A stretch of 51,660 nucleotides of DNA from FEN-1297 sp964498065. GTDB lineage: Bacteria > Bacteroidota > Ignavibacteria > Ignavibacteriales > Ignavibacteriaceae. The position numbers and the translations under genes are program-made. The DNA lies in assembly GCA_964498065.1 (NCBI GenBank), contig CAZCFZ010000024.1, forward strand, positions 1 to 51,660, written 5' to 3'. Positions 43,422-51,660 of this stretch are shown piece by piece. The notes beneath the pieces are model-generated. The model was not told the DNA's origin and ran no database searches. It worked only from the letters and a program-made list of their open reading frames with translations. Each line of letters begins with the position of its first letter. Position 1 is the first letter of the stretch.

Positions 43422-44642
43422 TTAATCCTCTTCGTAAGCAATCTCTCCATGTAATGAAGAATCCAAACCGGCTATCTCTTCTTCTTGTGTTACTTTTACA
43501 GGAGTAATTAAATTTATTATTTTTAGTACTATATAAGTGAAACCGAAACAGTAAGCACCTATAGTAACTACGGAAATTAATTCTTTTAAGAAAAATTCAG
43601 CCGAACCGCCAACTAAAAGGCCTTCAACCTGTACTGCAGGATTGACAGCTTTTGTTGCTAATAATCCCAGCATAATAATTCCTAGTGTGCCGCCGACACC
43701 ATGTACACCCCAGACATCAAGTGCATCATCCCACTTTAATTTGTTCTTTAATGAAACGGCAAAATAACAAATAAGTCCAGCAACAATCCCTATTATTGCT
43801 GAGTCGCCAACAGTAACATAACCTGCGGCAGGAGTAATAGTTGCAAGTCCTGCAACAGAACCGGTCAGCAGCCCTATTAGCTTAGGTTTTTTTTCCAACG
43901 TCCAAGCTAAAAACAGCCATGTAACAGCAGCAAAAGAGGCAGCCACATCGGTATTAAGAAAAGCAGCAGAAGCAATGGTATCGATTTTCAATTCACTCCC
44001 GCCGTTAAATCCATACCAGCCGAACCAAAGTAATCCTGTACCTATTGCTACTAACGGTAAGCTGTGCGGCCCTCTTTCGAATATCTTTCTTCTTCCTACA
44101 TAAAAAACAGATGCCAAAGCTGCCATACCTGCACTTGCATGAACAACAATACCGCCGGCAAAATCAAGAACTCCCCATTGTGCCAAAAGGCCGTGGCCCC
44201 AAATCATATGTACCAAGGGAAAGTAAACGAAAACCAACCAAAGTGTTAAAAATAATACGTAAGCAGGGAATCTTACTCTGTTGGCAAACGCACCTGTTAT
44301 AAGTGCTGGAGTAATAATTGCAAACATCATTTGATAAGCTATAAAGACATATAACGGTATTTGATTATTACCAAAGAACACGGAATTAATGGTTGTTCCC
44401 GAAAGAAAGACCATATTTAGGTTTCCGATTATACCGCCCTGACCGCCGCTGAAGCATAATGAATATCCAAAGGCAATCCAGATAACGGTTGTCCATCCCA
44501 AAGAAAAGAAACTTTGGATCATTATAGTTAAAACATTTTTTCTTCCGACAAGACCGCCGTAGAAAAGCGCAAGACCAGGTGTCATTAACATTACCAGACT
44601 TGCCGAAATGAGCATAAATGCCGTACTTCCTGTATTGAACAT
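43422..44642 (-). CDS. amt: ammonium transporter Amt
   Basis: 406 residues with 11 predicted membrane helices. Family signatures are TPGLALFYGGLVGRKN near the start, DFAGGIVVHASAGMAAL in the middle and DALDVWGVHGVGGTLG later. The twin pore histidines lie in VHASAG and VHGVGG. It moves ammonium across the inner membrane. No glnB/glnK is adjacent, so PII control cannot be shown. The start ATG 44642 is clear. There is no cleavable signal peptide, unlike E. coli AmtB. Confidence 0.95.
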   Translation of the reverse strand: MFNTGSTAFMLISASLVMLMTPGLALFYGGLVGRKNVLTIMIQSFFSLGWTTVIWIAFGYSLCFSGGQGGIIGNLNMVFLSGTTINSVFFGNNQIPLYVFIAYQMMFAIITPALITGAFANRVRFPAYVLFLTLWLVFVYFPLVHMIWGHGLLAQWGVLDFAGGIVVHASAGMAALASVFYVGRRKIFERGPHSLPLVAIGTGLLWFGWYGFNGGSELKIDTIASAAFLNTDVAASFAAVTWLFLAWTLEKKPKLIGLLTGSVAGLATITPAAGYVTVGDSAIIGIVAGLICYFAVSLKNKLKWDDALDVWGVHGVGGTLGIIMLGLLATKAVNPAVQVEGLLVGGSAEFFLKELISVVTIGAYCFGFTYIVLKIINLITPVKVTQEEEIAGLDSSLHGEIAYEED

Positions 44643-44996
44643 AAAAACCTCTTGTTTAATAAAATTTATTTTGAAAGAAAATCTTAAAATTATTGAATAT
44701 TAAGAAAGGTTTAAGATTATTGTGTAATTCTGCCCGGATAATTTTTTCTACCATAAAGTTAGAGGTAATGAATTATGATAAAGCAAGATTTAAAATTCAC
44801 TTTTCAAAACTGAAAAAATTTGCACTTATTTAATAATTATATTCAACGAGCGTTACAAATTTGTCTTAAACGGGATACGTTGAACGTTTAGCAATTGTTC
44901 TAGTAATTATGTTAAATTCAATTAAAGAAGATTTGGAAATCGGAATGGAATTCTCACGGATGTTTTTTATGTTTAGCTGATAAAATTAGTGCAATT
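44643..44996. other. 354-bp divergent spacer, no gene seen
   Basis: It lies between amt and the LytTR regulator and should hold both promoters. No hairpins, operators or small frames with a ribosome site were recognised. There is no GG-N10-GC pattern suggestive of a sigma-54 promoter for amt. Confidence 0.45.
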
Positions 44997-45761
44997 TTGA
45001 AAAAAGTATTGATTATTGAATCTTCAGGGGAAATATCAGACAAGATAGAAAATATTTTAACCTATCCGGATTATAAAATTTTTACCTCACATGAAAAGAC
45101 GGACGGATATAAAATTGCCGTACGTTATTTACCCGATTTAATTTTATTATACATTAACGGTAACAGGGATGATTTATACTTAATTACAAAGTTTTGCACT
45201 AACGAAGCTTTTGCGACAATACCTTTAATAGTTATTACAAGGAATTTTTCTTTTGAGGAACAGCGTGAAGTAATGGAGTTTGGAGCGGATGATTATATCC
45301 CGGAAGAGTTTGTAGAAAAAAGCCTTTATAATTCCGTTAAAAACCGCTTATCAAAATTGTCTCTTATACAGCAGTCAGTACACAGTTCGGTAAATACTTT
45401 TGATGAATATAAAAATGAAACGAAAATTAATGATCACATCCTGGTTAAAATAGGGAACAAGTTGAAATTGATAGAATTTTCTGAAATAATCTGCATTACT
45501 GCTTTAAAAGAATACAGTAAAGTAATTACCGAAAATAATTGTAAGATTATAGTCAGGAAATCGCTGAAAAATTGGGTGAAAACTCTTCCGTCGGAAACTT
45601 TTTTAAGAATACACCGCGCAACTATAATCAATATTAATTACATTGAAGAAATTACAAAAGTAAACGAGCGTACTTTCACAGTTCATTTAAAAAATATTAA
45701 AGAAACTTTCGATTTCAGTCACAGGTATGCGAATATAATGAGGCATACATTTCTGAAATAA
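44997..45761 (+). CDS. LytTR regulator with a phosphorylation-deficient receiver
   Basis: 254 residues starting at TTG 44997; no ATG is in frame upstream and no clear ribosome site is seen. The N-terminal half (1-120) has the receiver fold, but the phospho-acceptor Asp is Y52 (PDLILLYING), the acidic pair is ESS and the conserved Lys is Glu (IPEEF). The C-terminal half (about 148-254) is a LytTR DNA-binding domain with FLRIHRATIININYI. It probably binds DNA without classical phosphorylation, perhaps responding to a ligand or partner. It stands alone, with no kinase next to it. Confidence 0.88.
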   Translation: MKKVLIIESSGEISDKIENILTYPDYKIFTSHEKTDGYKIAVRYLPDLILLYINGNRDDLYLITKFCTNEAFATIPLIVITRNFSFEEQREVMEFGADDYIPEEFVEKSLYNSVKNRLSKLSLIQQSVHSSVNTFDEYKNETKINDHILVKIGNKLKLIEFSEIICITALKEYSKVITENNCKIIVRKSLKNWVKTLPSETFLRIHRATIININYIEEITKVNERTFTVHLKNIKETFDFSHRYANIMRHTFLK

Positions 45762-46071
45762 GTGATTAGATCTTATATTAAGGCAATTAAACTTAACAAG
45801 CCTCAATTTAAGCGTCAGCTTTTAACTAAAAGTCTTGCAAAATTTTTATACATATCTGCTGCCTAATAAAAATTGGAAAAGGCATAAGTATCCTATTCAC
45901 TTTTCTGTACAAATTTTTTCTAATAGGTTAATGTTCTTCTAGTGATAATTTCTAAAATAAAAAATGCTAAATCTACGAATTGTTGAAATATAAATTTATT
46001 TCAACTCTAAGTTATAAATCCGCTTTATTTATAATGATGATTATTTTAGCAAGGGAACAATTATAAAATAA
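45762..46071. other. 310-bp spacer between convergent genes
   Basis: AT-rich, with no gene, no strong terminator hairpin and no repeat of the families described elsewhere in this window. Confidence 0.4.
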
Positions 46072-46488
46072 TTATTTTTTGCCGGCAGCTTTTTGATTCT
46101 CTTCATACATCTGGTAGAAAATCTTACACATATTACTTACTCTATCGCTTTTATCATATTTAATTTCTTGCTTTATCGCATAGATTCCTCTTGCGTCTCC
46201 GATTTTAAAAAGAGATAAAGCTGCCATTATTCTCGCTTCGGGCGATTTATCCGAATGAAGCATTTTCATTAAAGGGATAACTGCCGAACTGCTTTTCCGT
46301 TCCCCAAGATAATAGGCGGAACTAACTCGTAAACCTTCATTATCGGATTTAATACCTACAAGATAATTTTTGTCAACATTTTTTTTGTTCATCTTAGGCA
46401 TTACTTTCAATGAATCTTGAGAATAAACAGAACTAACAGAAAACAGCAGTAAGAAAAACACTCCTAGCAGAACAGTGTAAGTTTTCAT
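46072..46488 (-). CDS. small exported HEAT-repeat protein
   Basis: 138 residues. The signal peptide (1-23) ends YSQ. Residues about 45-125 hold two or three HEAT-like helical pairs (LRVSSAYYLGERKSSSAVIPLMKML, then PEARIMAALSLFKIGDARGIYAI). Such repeats mediate protein contact; here they would act in the periplasm or outside. No partner is evident. AAGGAGAT before ATG 46488 gives a good ribosome site. It is monocistronic. Confidence 0.8.
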   Translation of the reverse strand: MKTYTVLLGVFFLLLFSVSSVYSQDSLKVMPKMNKKNVDKNYLVGIKSDNEGLRVSSAYYLGERKSSSAVIPLMKMLHSDKSPEARIMAALSLFKIGDARGIYAIKQEIKYDKSDRVSNMCKIFYQMYEENQKAAGKK

Positions 46489-46872
46489 GATATCTCCTTT
46501 TTATTTGTTGAATGAAATAGAAACTGTTAAAGTGTTTTAAGCATTGGAAGGAATATTTTTTAATATGTACAATTATTTTTAAATATGCAAGAGTTATTGT
46601 TAATATATTAACTCGATGAGAGTTAAAGCAAGTTATATGAGGTGTGCCTGAACTAAAAAAATAATTGGGGATAGTAATTATTGTGATTATTATTAATTCG
46701 TTTTATTATTTCTTAAGAATTACAATTTAAATAAGCCTTCTTAAAATTAATATTAGATTTTTAAAATACGTATTATGCATGAAGATGTTAATTTATTAAA
46801 AGATCCTTTTACAGTAATGTTCCACTTTATTATTGTACAATAATCATTTCTTAAACTTCTTTTATAAATATT

Positions 46873-47034
46873 TTAAAAATCTTTTATATCGGAGGTTCTT
46901 GGTGTTTTTGGCATCAGAATGCGGTTTTTCATTTTCTTTTCATCAAGCCTTAATCCAATAGATACAGAATTTATATTAAATACAATACACGTTGTTCTTT
47001 GTAAATCAGGTGATAAAAACACCGGTAGAAACAT
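46873..47034 (-). CDS. possible 53-residue hypothetical protein
   Basis: An ATG at 47034 with AAAGG just upstream opens a frame of 53 codons. It starts hydrophobic (MFLPVFL) and ends basic (MKNRILMPKTPRTSDIKDF). Amino-acid use is ordinary for a protein, but no family is recognised and it lies alone in the 623-base spacer 46489-47111. The rest of that spacer shows nothing. Confidence 0.28.
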   Translation of the reverse strand: MFLPVFLSPDLQRTTCIVFNINSVSIGLRLDEKKMKNRILMPKTPRTSDIKDF

Positions 47035-47111
47035 TAACCTTTTATTTTACTAAGTTTGTTAATCAACGATTTGTTCCGGGAAATTAAATATTATGAATAA
47101 AGAATTTGATT

Positions 47112-47969
47112 TCAGTATAATTTGAAATAAAAAAATAAAACTCCTAACGAAGCAAACAAACAATAATAACCAAACCACTGCCAGCGTCCGTTTTCCAGCC
47201 AGCGGGATAATAATTTTAAAGCCAGCAGGCCGGCAATAAAACTGAATATCATTCCAACAATACCCGGTATAAAAAGATGCAAAGGAGAACTATTCCCTCT
47301 AAGTGAATGGTCCTTTAACAATCGATAGGCTTCCCTCGCAATGGCAGGGGGAGTTAACACTACAGCAAGCGCAAAACTGAACTCCTCGAGTTTCTGCTTA
47401 TTTAATCCGAATAACAGTCCGGTGGAAATGGTAGATCCCGAACGGGAGAAACCGCGGAAAGGTATTGCAAGCCCTTGAACAATTCCAATCCATATGGAAT
47501 GTTTTGATTTAATTTCTTCAACATGTTTTATTTTTGATTCAAGTTTTCCAGAATAAATAATTAAAATACCTACTATTGCCAGAGCGATCGCTATTAAAGG
47601 CAAATCGGAAAATAGACTTTCAACCTGCGCATTTTTGGTACCATGCATAAAAACTTTTTCAATTAATTCTATCAACCCGAGACCGACAATACCTGTAAAA
47701 AATGATGCGATAATAATCTGGATAACAAAATCGCGAAGCTTTTTTACCGAAGAAAAATAATCGCGTTTCCATCCTTTCCAGAAATAAAAGATAACGGCAA
47801 ACATAGTACCTGTGTGAAGCATAACTAATAACATAGTCATTTCAGGTGCAGCAGGATGCAGCCCCATTATTTTTTCTGCAATTATAACATGAGCAGAGCT
47901 TGAAACCGGAAGCAATTCGCATGCACCTTGGACGATAGCGAGAATAAGAACTTGTATAAAAGTAGGCAT
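47112..47969 (-). CDS. uppP: undecaprenyl-diphosphate phosphatase UppP (BacA)
   Basis: 285 residues from ATG 47969; the in-frame TTG at 47984 adds five residues and makes the N-terminus atypical. Eight or so membrane helices are predicted. Family motifs are QGACELLPVSSSAHV near residue 14 (usual form QGxxEFLPVSSSGH) and RGFSRSGSTIS. It recycles the lipid carrier of peptidoglycan synthesis by removing a phosphate from undecaprenyl diphosphate, and confers bacitracin tolerance in relatives. It is monocistronic. Confidence 0.93.
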   Translation of the reverse strand: MPTFIQVLILAIVQGACELLPVSSSAHVIIAEKIMGLHPAAPEMTMLLVMLHTGTMFAVIFYFWKGWKRDYFSSVKKLRDFVIQIIIASFFTGIVGLGLIELIEKVFMHGTKNAQVESLFSDLPLIAIALAIVGILIIYSGKLESKIKHVEEIKSKHSIWIGIVQGLAIPFRGFSRSGSTISTGLLFGLNKQKLEEFSFALAVVLTPPAIAREAYRLLKDHSLRGNSSPLHLFIPGIVGMIFSFIAGLLALKLLSRWLENGRWQWFGYYCLFASLGVLFFYFKLY

Positions 47970-48101
47970 AAAAGTAATCCGCAAATTATGGTTTTAAATT
48001 GATGTAAATATAGAGGTTTTAATAAAAGAAGGAATGAAGATAAATCACATTAACTAAATTTAGCTCGGCCAATTAAAATTTAAATTTTAAATTCTATTAA
48101 A

Positions 48102-49448
48102 TTAATTATCCGTATTTCGTAATGTAAATAAAAATTTTGAACCTTTACCAACAGCACTTTCCACTCGAATTTTACCGCCGTTTTTTTCAACGAATTCCCT
48201 GCAGAGGGATAATCCGAGCCCGGTTCCTTTTTCTCCGGCAGTGCCGACAGTTGAATTAAAAGTTTCGAAGGTAAACAATTTATTTAATTCTTCTTTGCCT
48301 ATGCCGATACCGGAATCCCGAACGATTACTTCTGTAAAGAGACCTTTTTCATTTGAGGAAATTGTTATTATTCCGCCTGCTTTTGTAAATTTTATTGCAT
48401 TGATTAAAAGATTCTGAATAACCGAACGAAGCATTTCACTATCGGCTAAAACGGAGCTTTCCTTTTCTACTTTATTGAATATGGAAATATTTTTCTTTTC
48501 AGCGCTTTGCCTGGAAACATTAATTAAGTTTTCTACAACCTCAAATAATTTAATATTCTCAGGATTAAAGTCTAGCAAATCTCTCTGCATCATCGACCAG
48601 TTCAATAAATTTTCCAGCAATGCATAAAGGCTTTTCAAACTGTTATTAAGACTGCTGCTGAATGAAACAATTTCCTTATGCGATAAATTATCAATCTGTG
48701 AAGCAAGGATTTCGGAGGAACTTAACAAGGTATGGAAGGGGCTTCTTAAATCATGGGCGATGATAGAAAATAATTTATCTTTCGTAGCATTCAGCTCATT
48801 TAATTGGGCATACTGGCGCCGGATAAGGGCTTCATTTTCCTTCCTGGCAGTTATATCGCGTTCTACAAACAAAATGCCGGAAGGCCTGCCGTTCGAATCA
48901 TGCAGCACTGTAGAGTTTACATCAATAAAAAACCGGCTGTTATCTTTTTTAATAGCAATATATTCCGTGAGTTTATCATCTTCTTGACCTGAAAGCAGTT
49001 TGCGTATATTTTCTTTTAAAACATTATGACTTGACGGATCTATAAAATCAAAGGCTGATCTTCCGACAAATTCATCTTTTTCTTCAATTGAATAACCATA
49101 CATTTCAGGTAATTTATCCGACATTATAAGTTGTATCCTTCCATCTAATGAAATCATACCGATTCCATCAGGTGTTGCAGAAATTATTGCTTCGAGCTTA
49201 CGGTTAGTTTCAAGCAGAGTTTCTTCGGTATCCTTCTGTTTAGCAATTTCCTTTAATTTATTTATTTCCTTTACATTATCCTTTGCTTTATTATCACTCG
49301 TATTAAAACCCTTTTCTAATTGAGTAAGTTTACTTTCAGCATTTATAAAATTATCATGCTTTTCATTTAACTTTTTTTTAAGAGATTCATTCTCTCGCTT
49401 TATTTTATTCAATTCAAGCAACAGCTCGTTTGTCTTTCTTTTTCCCAT
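48102..49448 (-). CDS. soluble PAS sensor histidine kinase
   Basis: 448 residues. A long coiled coil (about 3-90) and one PAS domain (about 85-205) precede HisKA with H232 in AHDLRSP. HATPase follows with N346/N350, DSGIGI at about 378 and GTGLGL at about 408. No membrane helix is present, so it is a cytoplasmic kinase sensing through PAS and possibly the coiled coil. No response regulator is adjacent; the single-receiver protein at 9764-10141 is a possible but unproven partner. ATG 49448 is clear. Confidence 0.93.
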   Translation of the reverse strand: MGKRKTNELLLELNKIKRENESLKKKLNEKHDNFINAESKLTQLEKGFNTSDNKAKDNVKEINKLKEIAKQKDTEETLLETNRKLEAIISATPDGIGMISLDGRIQLIMSDKLPEMYGYSIEEKDEFVGRSAFDFIDPSSHNVLKENIRKLLSGQEDDKLTEYIAIKKDNSRFFIDVNSTVLHDSNGRPSGILFVERDITARKENEALIRRQYAQLNELNATKDKLFSIIAHDLRSPFHTLLSSSEILASQIDNLSHKEIVSFSSSLNNSLKSLYALLENLLNWSMMQRDLLDFNPENIKLFEVVENLINVSRQSAEKKNISIFNKVEKESSVLADSEMLRSVIQNLLINAIKFTKAGGIITISSNEKGLFTEVIVRDSGIGIGKEELNKLFTFETFNSTVGTAGEKGTGLGLSLCREFVEKNGGKIRVESAVGKGSKFLFTLRNTDN

Positions 49449-49663
49449 AATTTTATCAATTAAAATTTATTTGTGTTAATCGTATTAAAGCGTCAAATGT
49501 ATAAGTAATTAGAAATAAATACAAGAAAAAGTATTAAATCATAATTTAATTTTCGATTTTTCTAATAATTTTATTTTGAAGGGATGAAATATTTAAGCTG
49601 CAGGCGGGCGTGTCACTAAGTCAAAGGCTTATAAGTACGGATAATTTTTTAAGCCGTCTTCGT

Positions 49664-49763
49664 NNNNNNNNNNNNNNNNNNNNNNNNNNNNNNNNNNNNN
49701 NNNNNNNNNNNNNNNNNNNNNNNNNNNNNNNNNNNNNNNNNNNNNNNNNNNNNNNNNNNNNNN
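49664..49763. other. assembly gap of exactly 100 N
   Basis: The fixed length marks a scaffold join of unknown true size. The right edge starts inside a repeat of the two-hairpin family, so repeat collapse is a likely cause. Features on the two sides need not be adjacent in the genome. Confidence 0.98.
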
Positions 49764-49841
49764 TCATTCCGGGCTACGACCCGGAATCTCAACACTCGAA
49801 TTTCTCTTAAAAAGAGATACTGAATCAAGTTCAGCATGACA
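49764..49841 (+). repeat. two-hairpin core, copy C, cut by the gap
   Basis: The core starts at TCATTCCGGG (the TG of TGTCA is lost in the gap) and ends ATGACA. Hairpin ATTCCGGG/CCCGGAAT has loop CTACGA instead of CTTGA. The second stem carries ATACTGAA in place of ATGCTGAA. Outer repeats on the left cannot be seen and none is obvious on the right. Confidence 0.8.
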
Positions 49842-49862
49842 TTTGAAAATTAACTCGAACTT

Positions 49863-49929
49863 GTCATTGCGGACTTGATCCGCAATCTCAGAGATTCTGA
49901 ATCAAGCCTGCCTGCCGGAAGAGGCAGGG
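49863..49929 (+). repeat. chimeric core repeat interrupted by a GC-rich hairpin
   Basis: It starts TGTCATTGCGGA, with hairpin ATTGCGGA-CTTGA-TCCGCAAT (49866-49886). It continues to TGAATCAAG, where a second arm would be expected. Instead a hairpin CCTGCC/GGCAGG (49911-49928) follows and the end of the core is absent. Confidence 0.6.
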
Positions 49930-49993
49930 TTTTACTTCTTAATCTACATAACAGATATTTAAATATTAAAATAGCCGAATTTCAATAAACGAT

Positions 49994-50026
49994 AAAAAAA
50001 TATCCCGGCCGTAATGCACCGGGATA
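49994..50026 (-). terminator. rho-independent terminator of the DUF6266-like gene
   Basis: On the minus strand TATCCCGG (50026-50019) pairs with CCGGGATA (50008-50001) and runs into seven Ts. It lies 42 bases past the stop at 50068. Confidence 0.85.
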
Positions 50027-50067
50027 CCTATCTATTTATTATTCGAAGTTACGTATGATTTGAGTTA

Positions 50068-50754
50068 TTACTCACTTGCTGTTGTGATAGAAAACCTTAC
50101 CGGGTTTCCTTCGGCGTCTAAAGTGACCACAGCAAAGTAAGCTTTGTGATAACCGTATTTTTCATAAATTAACTTTTCAGTATCGTCAAATGACCGCATG
50201 AATGAAAGCGGCTGATCCGTCTGAATCGGAACCGAATTGAATTCCATAGGATAGATATAGAATTCCCTTGCCTGTGAGTCAGCCGGTTCATCCATGTACA
50301 ATACCATCAGCAGCTTTATGTTTGTTTCAACTTCCGGGTTTAAAGTGAATGATGCACCGAGCGGAGCAATTTCAACACTTATGGTATCGGAAGCTAAAGA
50401 TACTGACTGCGCTGATATGGGAAATCCGAAGAACGGCGTTATTGTATTCAGGTCTGTAAGCTTGGAACCTGAAAGCTGCTTATAATTTGTCTGGAATATA
50501 AAATTATAAGTATTCAAATCTGCAGGTTTAAGCCGGTCCCATACTGCTTTAAGAGCAGGTATAGAATTGACCGCTTTGGTAAATTTAGAAGACATTGCAA
50601 ATTTCTGCCTTCTTAATATGGAACGCTCATCATTAGGTGCATTAAAAATTGCCGGCTTATTGCAAATGATGTTGTTCCCTTTAAACATGCGGCTTGAAAA
50701 GTCGCCAACCGATCCTCTTAGTTTGCCGAGGATAGAGCCTTTAATTACTGCCAT
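50068..50754 (-). CDS. DUF6266-like hypothetical protein
   Basis: 228 residues, no signal peptide. The N-terminus MAVIKGSILGKLRGSVGDFSSRMFKGNNII resembles the GILGxxSGKVGxVVG start of Bacteroidota DUF6266 proteins. A helical segment (about 45-95) is followed by beta-rich sequence to the end. Function is unknown. It is followed by its own terminator. The assignment rests mostly on the first 40 residues. Confidence 0.6.
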   Translation of the reverse strand: MAVIKGSILGKLRGSVGDFSSRMFKGNNIICNKPAIFNAPNDERSILRRQKFAMSSKFTKAVNSIPALKAVWDRLKPADLNTYNFIFQTNYKQLSGSKLTDLNTITPFFGFPISAQSVSLASDTISVEIAPLGASFTLNPEVETNIKLLMVLYMDEPADSQAREFYIYPMEFNSVPIQTDQPLSFMRSFDDTEKLIYEKYGYHKAYFAVVTLDAEGNPVRFSITTASE

Positions 50755-50955
50755 TGTATTTTACCTTTTTAATTTATTTTTAAAATATGTTAATTAATCT
50801 TAATGACAGGAAATGAAGGGGGAGCCCGGGAAGGGAGGTAAATAAATTCAAAGGTGATGGCCTGGATCAGCATGAAGCAGGTAAGCGTGCTGCTTGCAAT
50901 AAACTGAGGGCAAGCCGGGTAAATAGGGAATTCTTTACGGATTCTACCCGGATTA

Positions 50956-51030
50956 ATCGAGAAAGGAGTATGATCCAATCGAGAAAATATCGAGGAACGG
51001 GTATGAACCGATCGAGGAATAATCGAGAAA
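50956..51030. repeat. phased ATCGAG(A/G)AA direct repeats
   Basis: Five copies start at 50956, 50978, 50989, 51011 and 51022, that is at offsets 0, 22, 33, 55 and 66, all multiples of 11. GTATGANCC fills the positions at about 11 and 44, so the higher unit is 33 bases. It lies in the 906-base stretch 50755-51660, which has no gene I can support. Confidence 0.6.
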
Positions 51031-51341
51031 AATACGGATAAAATTAGAGCCTGCTGTAAAAGAAAGTACCGGCATGCCGGTTTCGATAGGTAATATTTAA
51101 TATTTTCTTTTATCATCACGAACATTTTCTTTCAAAAAGTTACGCGACAAATAAAAAGACAAAAGGAGGGGGAGGTACTATATTCCGGTTTATATTGCTT
51201 TATTTCATTTTATGTTTATTTATTTTATATCAATAAAAGTTTAAATGATAAAAAAATATTTTGACTTATATACCGATATAAAGTTAGGGGCGTAATGTGT
51301 TGGGTTCTTTGTTGTAATGAATTCTTTGAACCCTATCCAAC

Positions 51342-51381
51342 CCAGCCGTAGGCTGGCAGGCTTTTCCCTTGGGAAGGGAAA
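51342..51381. repeat. pair of adjacent hairpins
   Basis: CCAGCC-GTA-GGCTGG (51342-51356) and TTTCCCTT-GGG-AAGGGAAA (51363-51381). They are of the dispersed palindromic type; CAGCCTCAGGGAAAGGG further on is a related fragment. Confidence 0.5.
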
Positions 51382-51574
51382 GACTTATAATCAACCTTGT
51401 CGCTGCATTTTTCATCTTAACATAAAAAATATACTTTATGGCCAGCCTCAGGGAAAGGGTGTGAAATTAGATTAACTAACCTTATTTGAATTATTAACCT
51501 TAGTAGCAAATAGATAATTACCAAACCAACCTTATTACCTTATAGTTGTGTATTCGACACAAGAGGAAATGCAG

Positions 51575-51660
51575 ATGCCGGATCTTCCAAAGGAATGCCT
51601 TCGGCAGAGTCCGGCATGACAACATCCCTTTTGTTATTCCAGCCCCCGAGCCGGAATCTC
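51575..51660 (+). repeat. diverged core repeat running off the window end
   Basis: ATGCCGGA (51575-51582) pairs with TCCGGCAT (51610-51617), with an inner TGCC-TTC-GGCA (51596-51606), then TGACA. A second arm begins TTCCAGCC...GCCGGAATCTC and is cut by the edge. It is a member of the TGTCA/TGACA two-hairpin family with a different stem. Confidence 0.6.

Noticed and set aside
46891..46960. GGAGG followed by a GTG start and 19 codons on the plus strand
   Set aside because: Too short, no resemblance to any protein, and it overlaps the better minus-strand frame at 46873-47034.
50790..51125. 111-codon minus-strand frame upstream of the DUF6266-like gene
   Set aside because: It crosses the phased repeats, has no family resemblance or ribosome site, and its residue make-up looks like translated non-coding DNA.

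Overview
The window looks like a scaffold segment from a member of the Ignavibacteria (Bacteroidota/Chlorobi group). Evidence: low-GC DNA; three exported proteins ending in the type IX secretion sorting domain typical of that class (asparagine/proline-rich QNYPNPFNP motif, then a hydrophobic LLK terminus); signal peptides followed by AQ; and mostly weak Shine-Dalgarno sequences. A 100-N block at 49664-49763 is a scaffold gap. The lineage call is inferred from protein style, not from a marker gene.

Layout. 1-10.1 kb: a CAT-anticodon tRNA, a large hybrid sensor kinase, a small membrane protein, an exported cupredoxin and a giant exported FG-GAP/CARDB protein (both with sorting domains), and a CheY-like protein. 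10.2-21.1 kb, all on the minus strand: a copper and cytochrome c block. Read 5' to 3' it holds a small exported Cys protein, a TolC-like channel, a CusB-like adaptor, a CusA-like RND pump, a tiny Cys-tailed membrane peptide, a stand-alone metal-binding-domain protein, a zinc-ribbon protein with a CcmH-like tail, CcmF and a monoheme cytochrome c. 21.5-31.2 kb: two large exported BNR-repeat proteins facing each other, around a DUF364 protein, a PaaI-type thioesterase and a NifX-like protein, then an exported OB-fold protein. 31.9-34.7 kb: a probable nitrogen-oxide module, with a cysteine-free Crp/Fnr regulator, a DGC-motif protein, a DUF2249 protein and lipoprotein copper nitrite reductase NirK. 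Two TTGAC-N4-GTCAA-type boxes stand before the DGC gene and before nirK.

35.4-41.0 kb, minus strand, is the most unusual part. A tightly packed operon encodes an acetate-kinase homologue lacking the usual magnesium-binding Glu, a second acetate-kinase-like protein that has lost nearly all catalytic residues, and a divergent FolE2-like protein. Just upstream lie a NifX-like single-domain gene and a PAS-PAS sigma-54 activator. A near-consensus -24/-12 element and TTGTTGCA dyads lie where a sigma-54 system would need them. 41.2-49.4 kb: a decayed second copy of the OB-fold gene, a diheme cytochrome of the reaction-centre-cytochrome family, an ammonium transporter, a LytTR regulator whose receiver lacks its phospho-aspartate, a HEAT-repeat protein, UppP and a PAS histidine kinase. 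After the gap come one DUF6266-like protein and repeat-rich DNA.

The intergenic DNA is rich in short palindromic elements. One family has a two-hairpin core (ATTCCGGG/CCCGGAAT and ATGCTGAA/TTCAGCAT, bounded by TGTCA/TGACA). It occurs inside one outer inverted repeat twice (34892-35006 and, inverted, 43274-43390), inside a different outer repeat once (14395-14514), and at the edge of the assembly gap. A second family is built from CTCC-N4-GGAG hairpins (5542-5646, 25651-25795). A third two-hairpin cassette sits in frame inside a BNR-protein gene. No CRISPR array, insertion sequence with transposase, or rRNA was seen.
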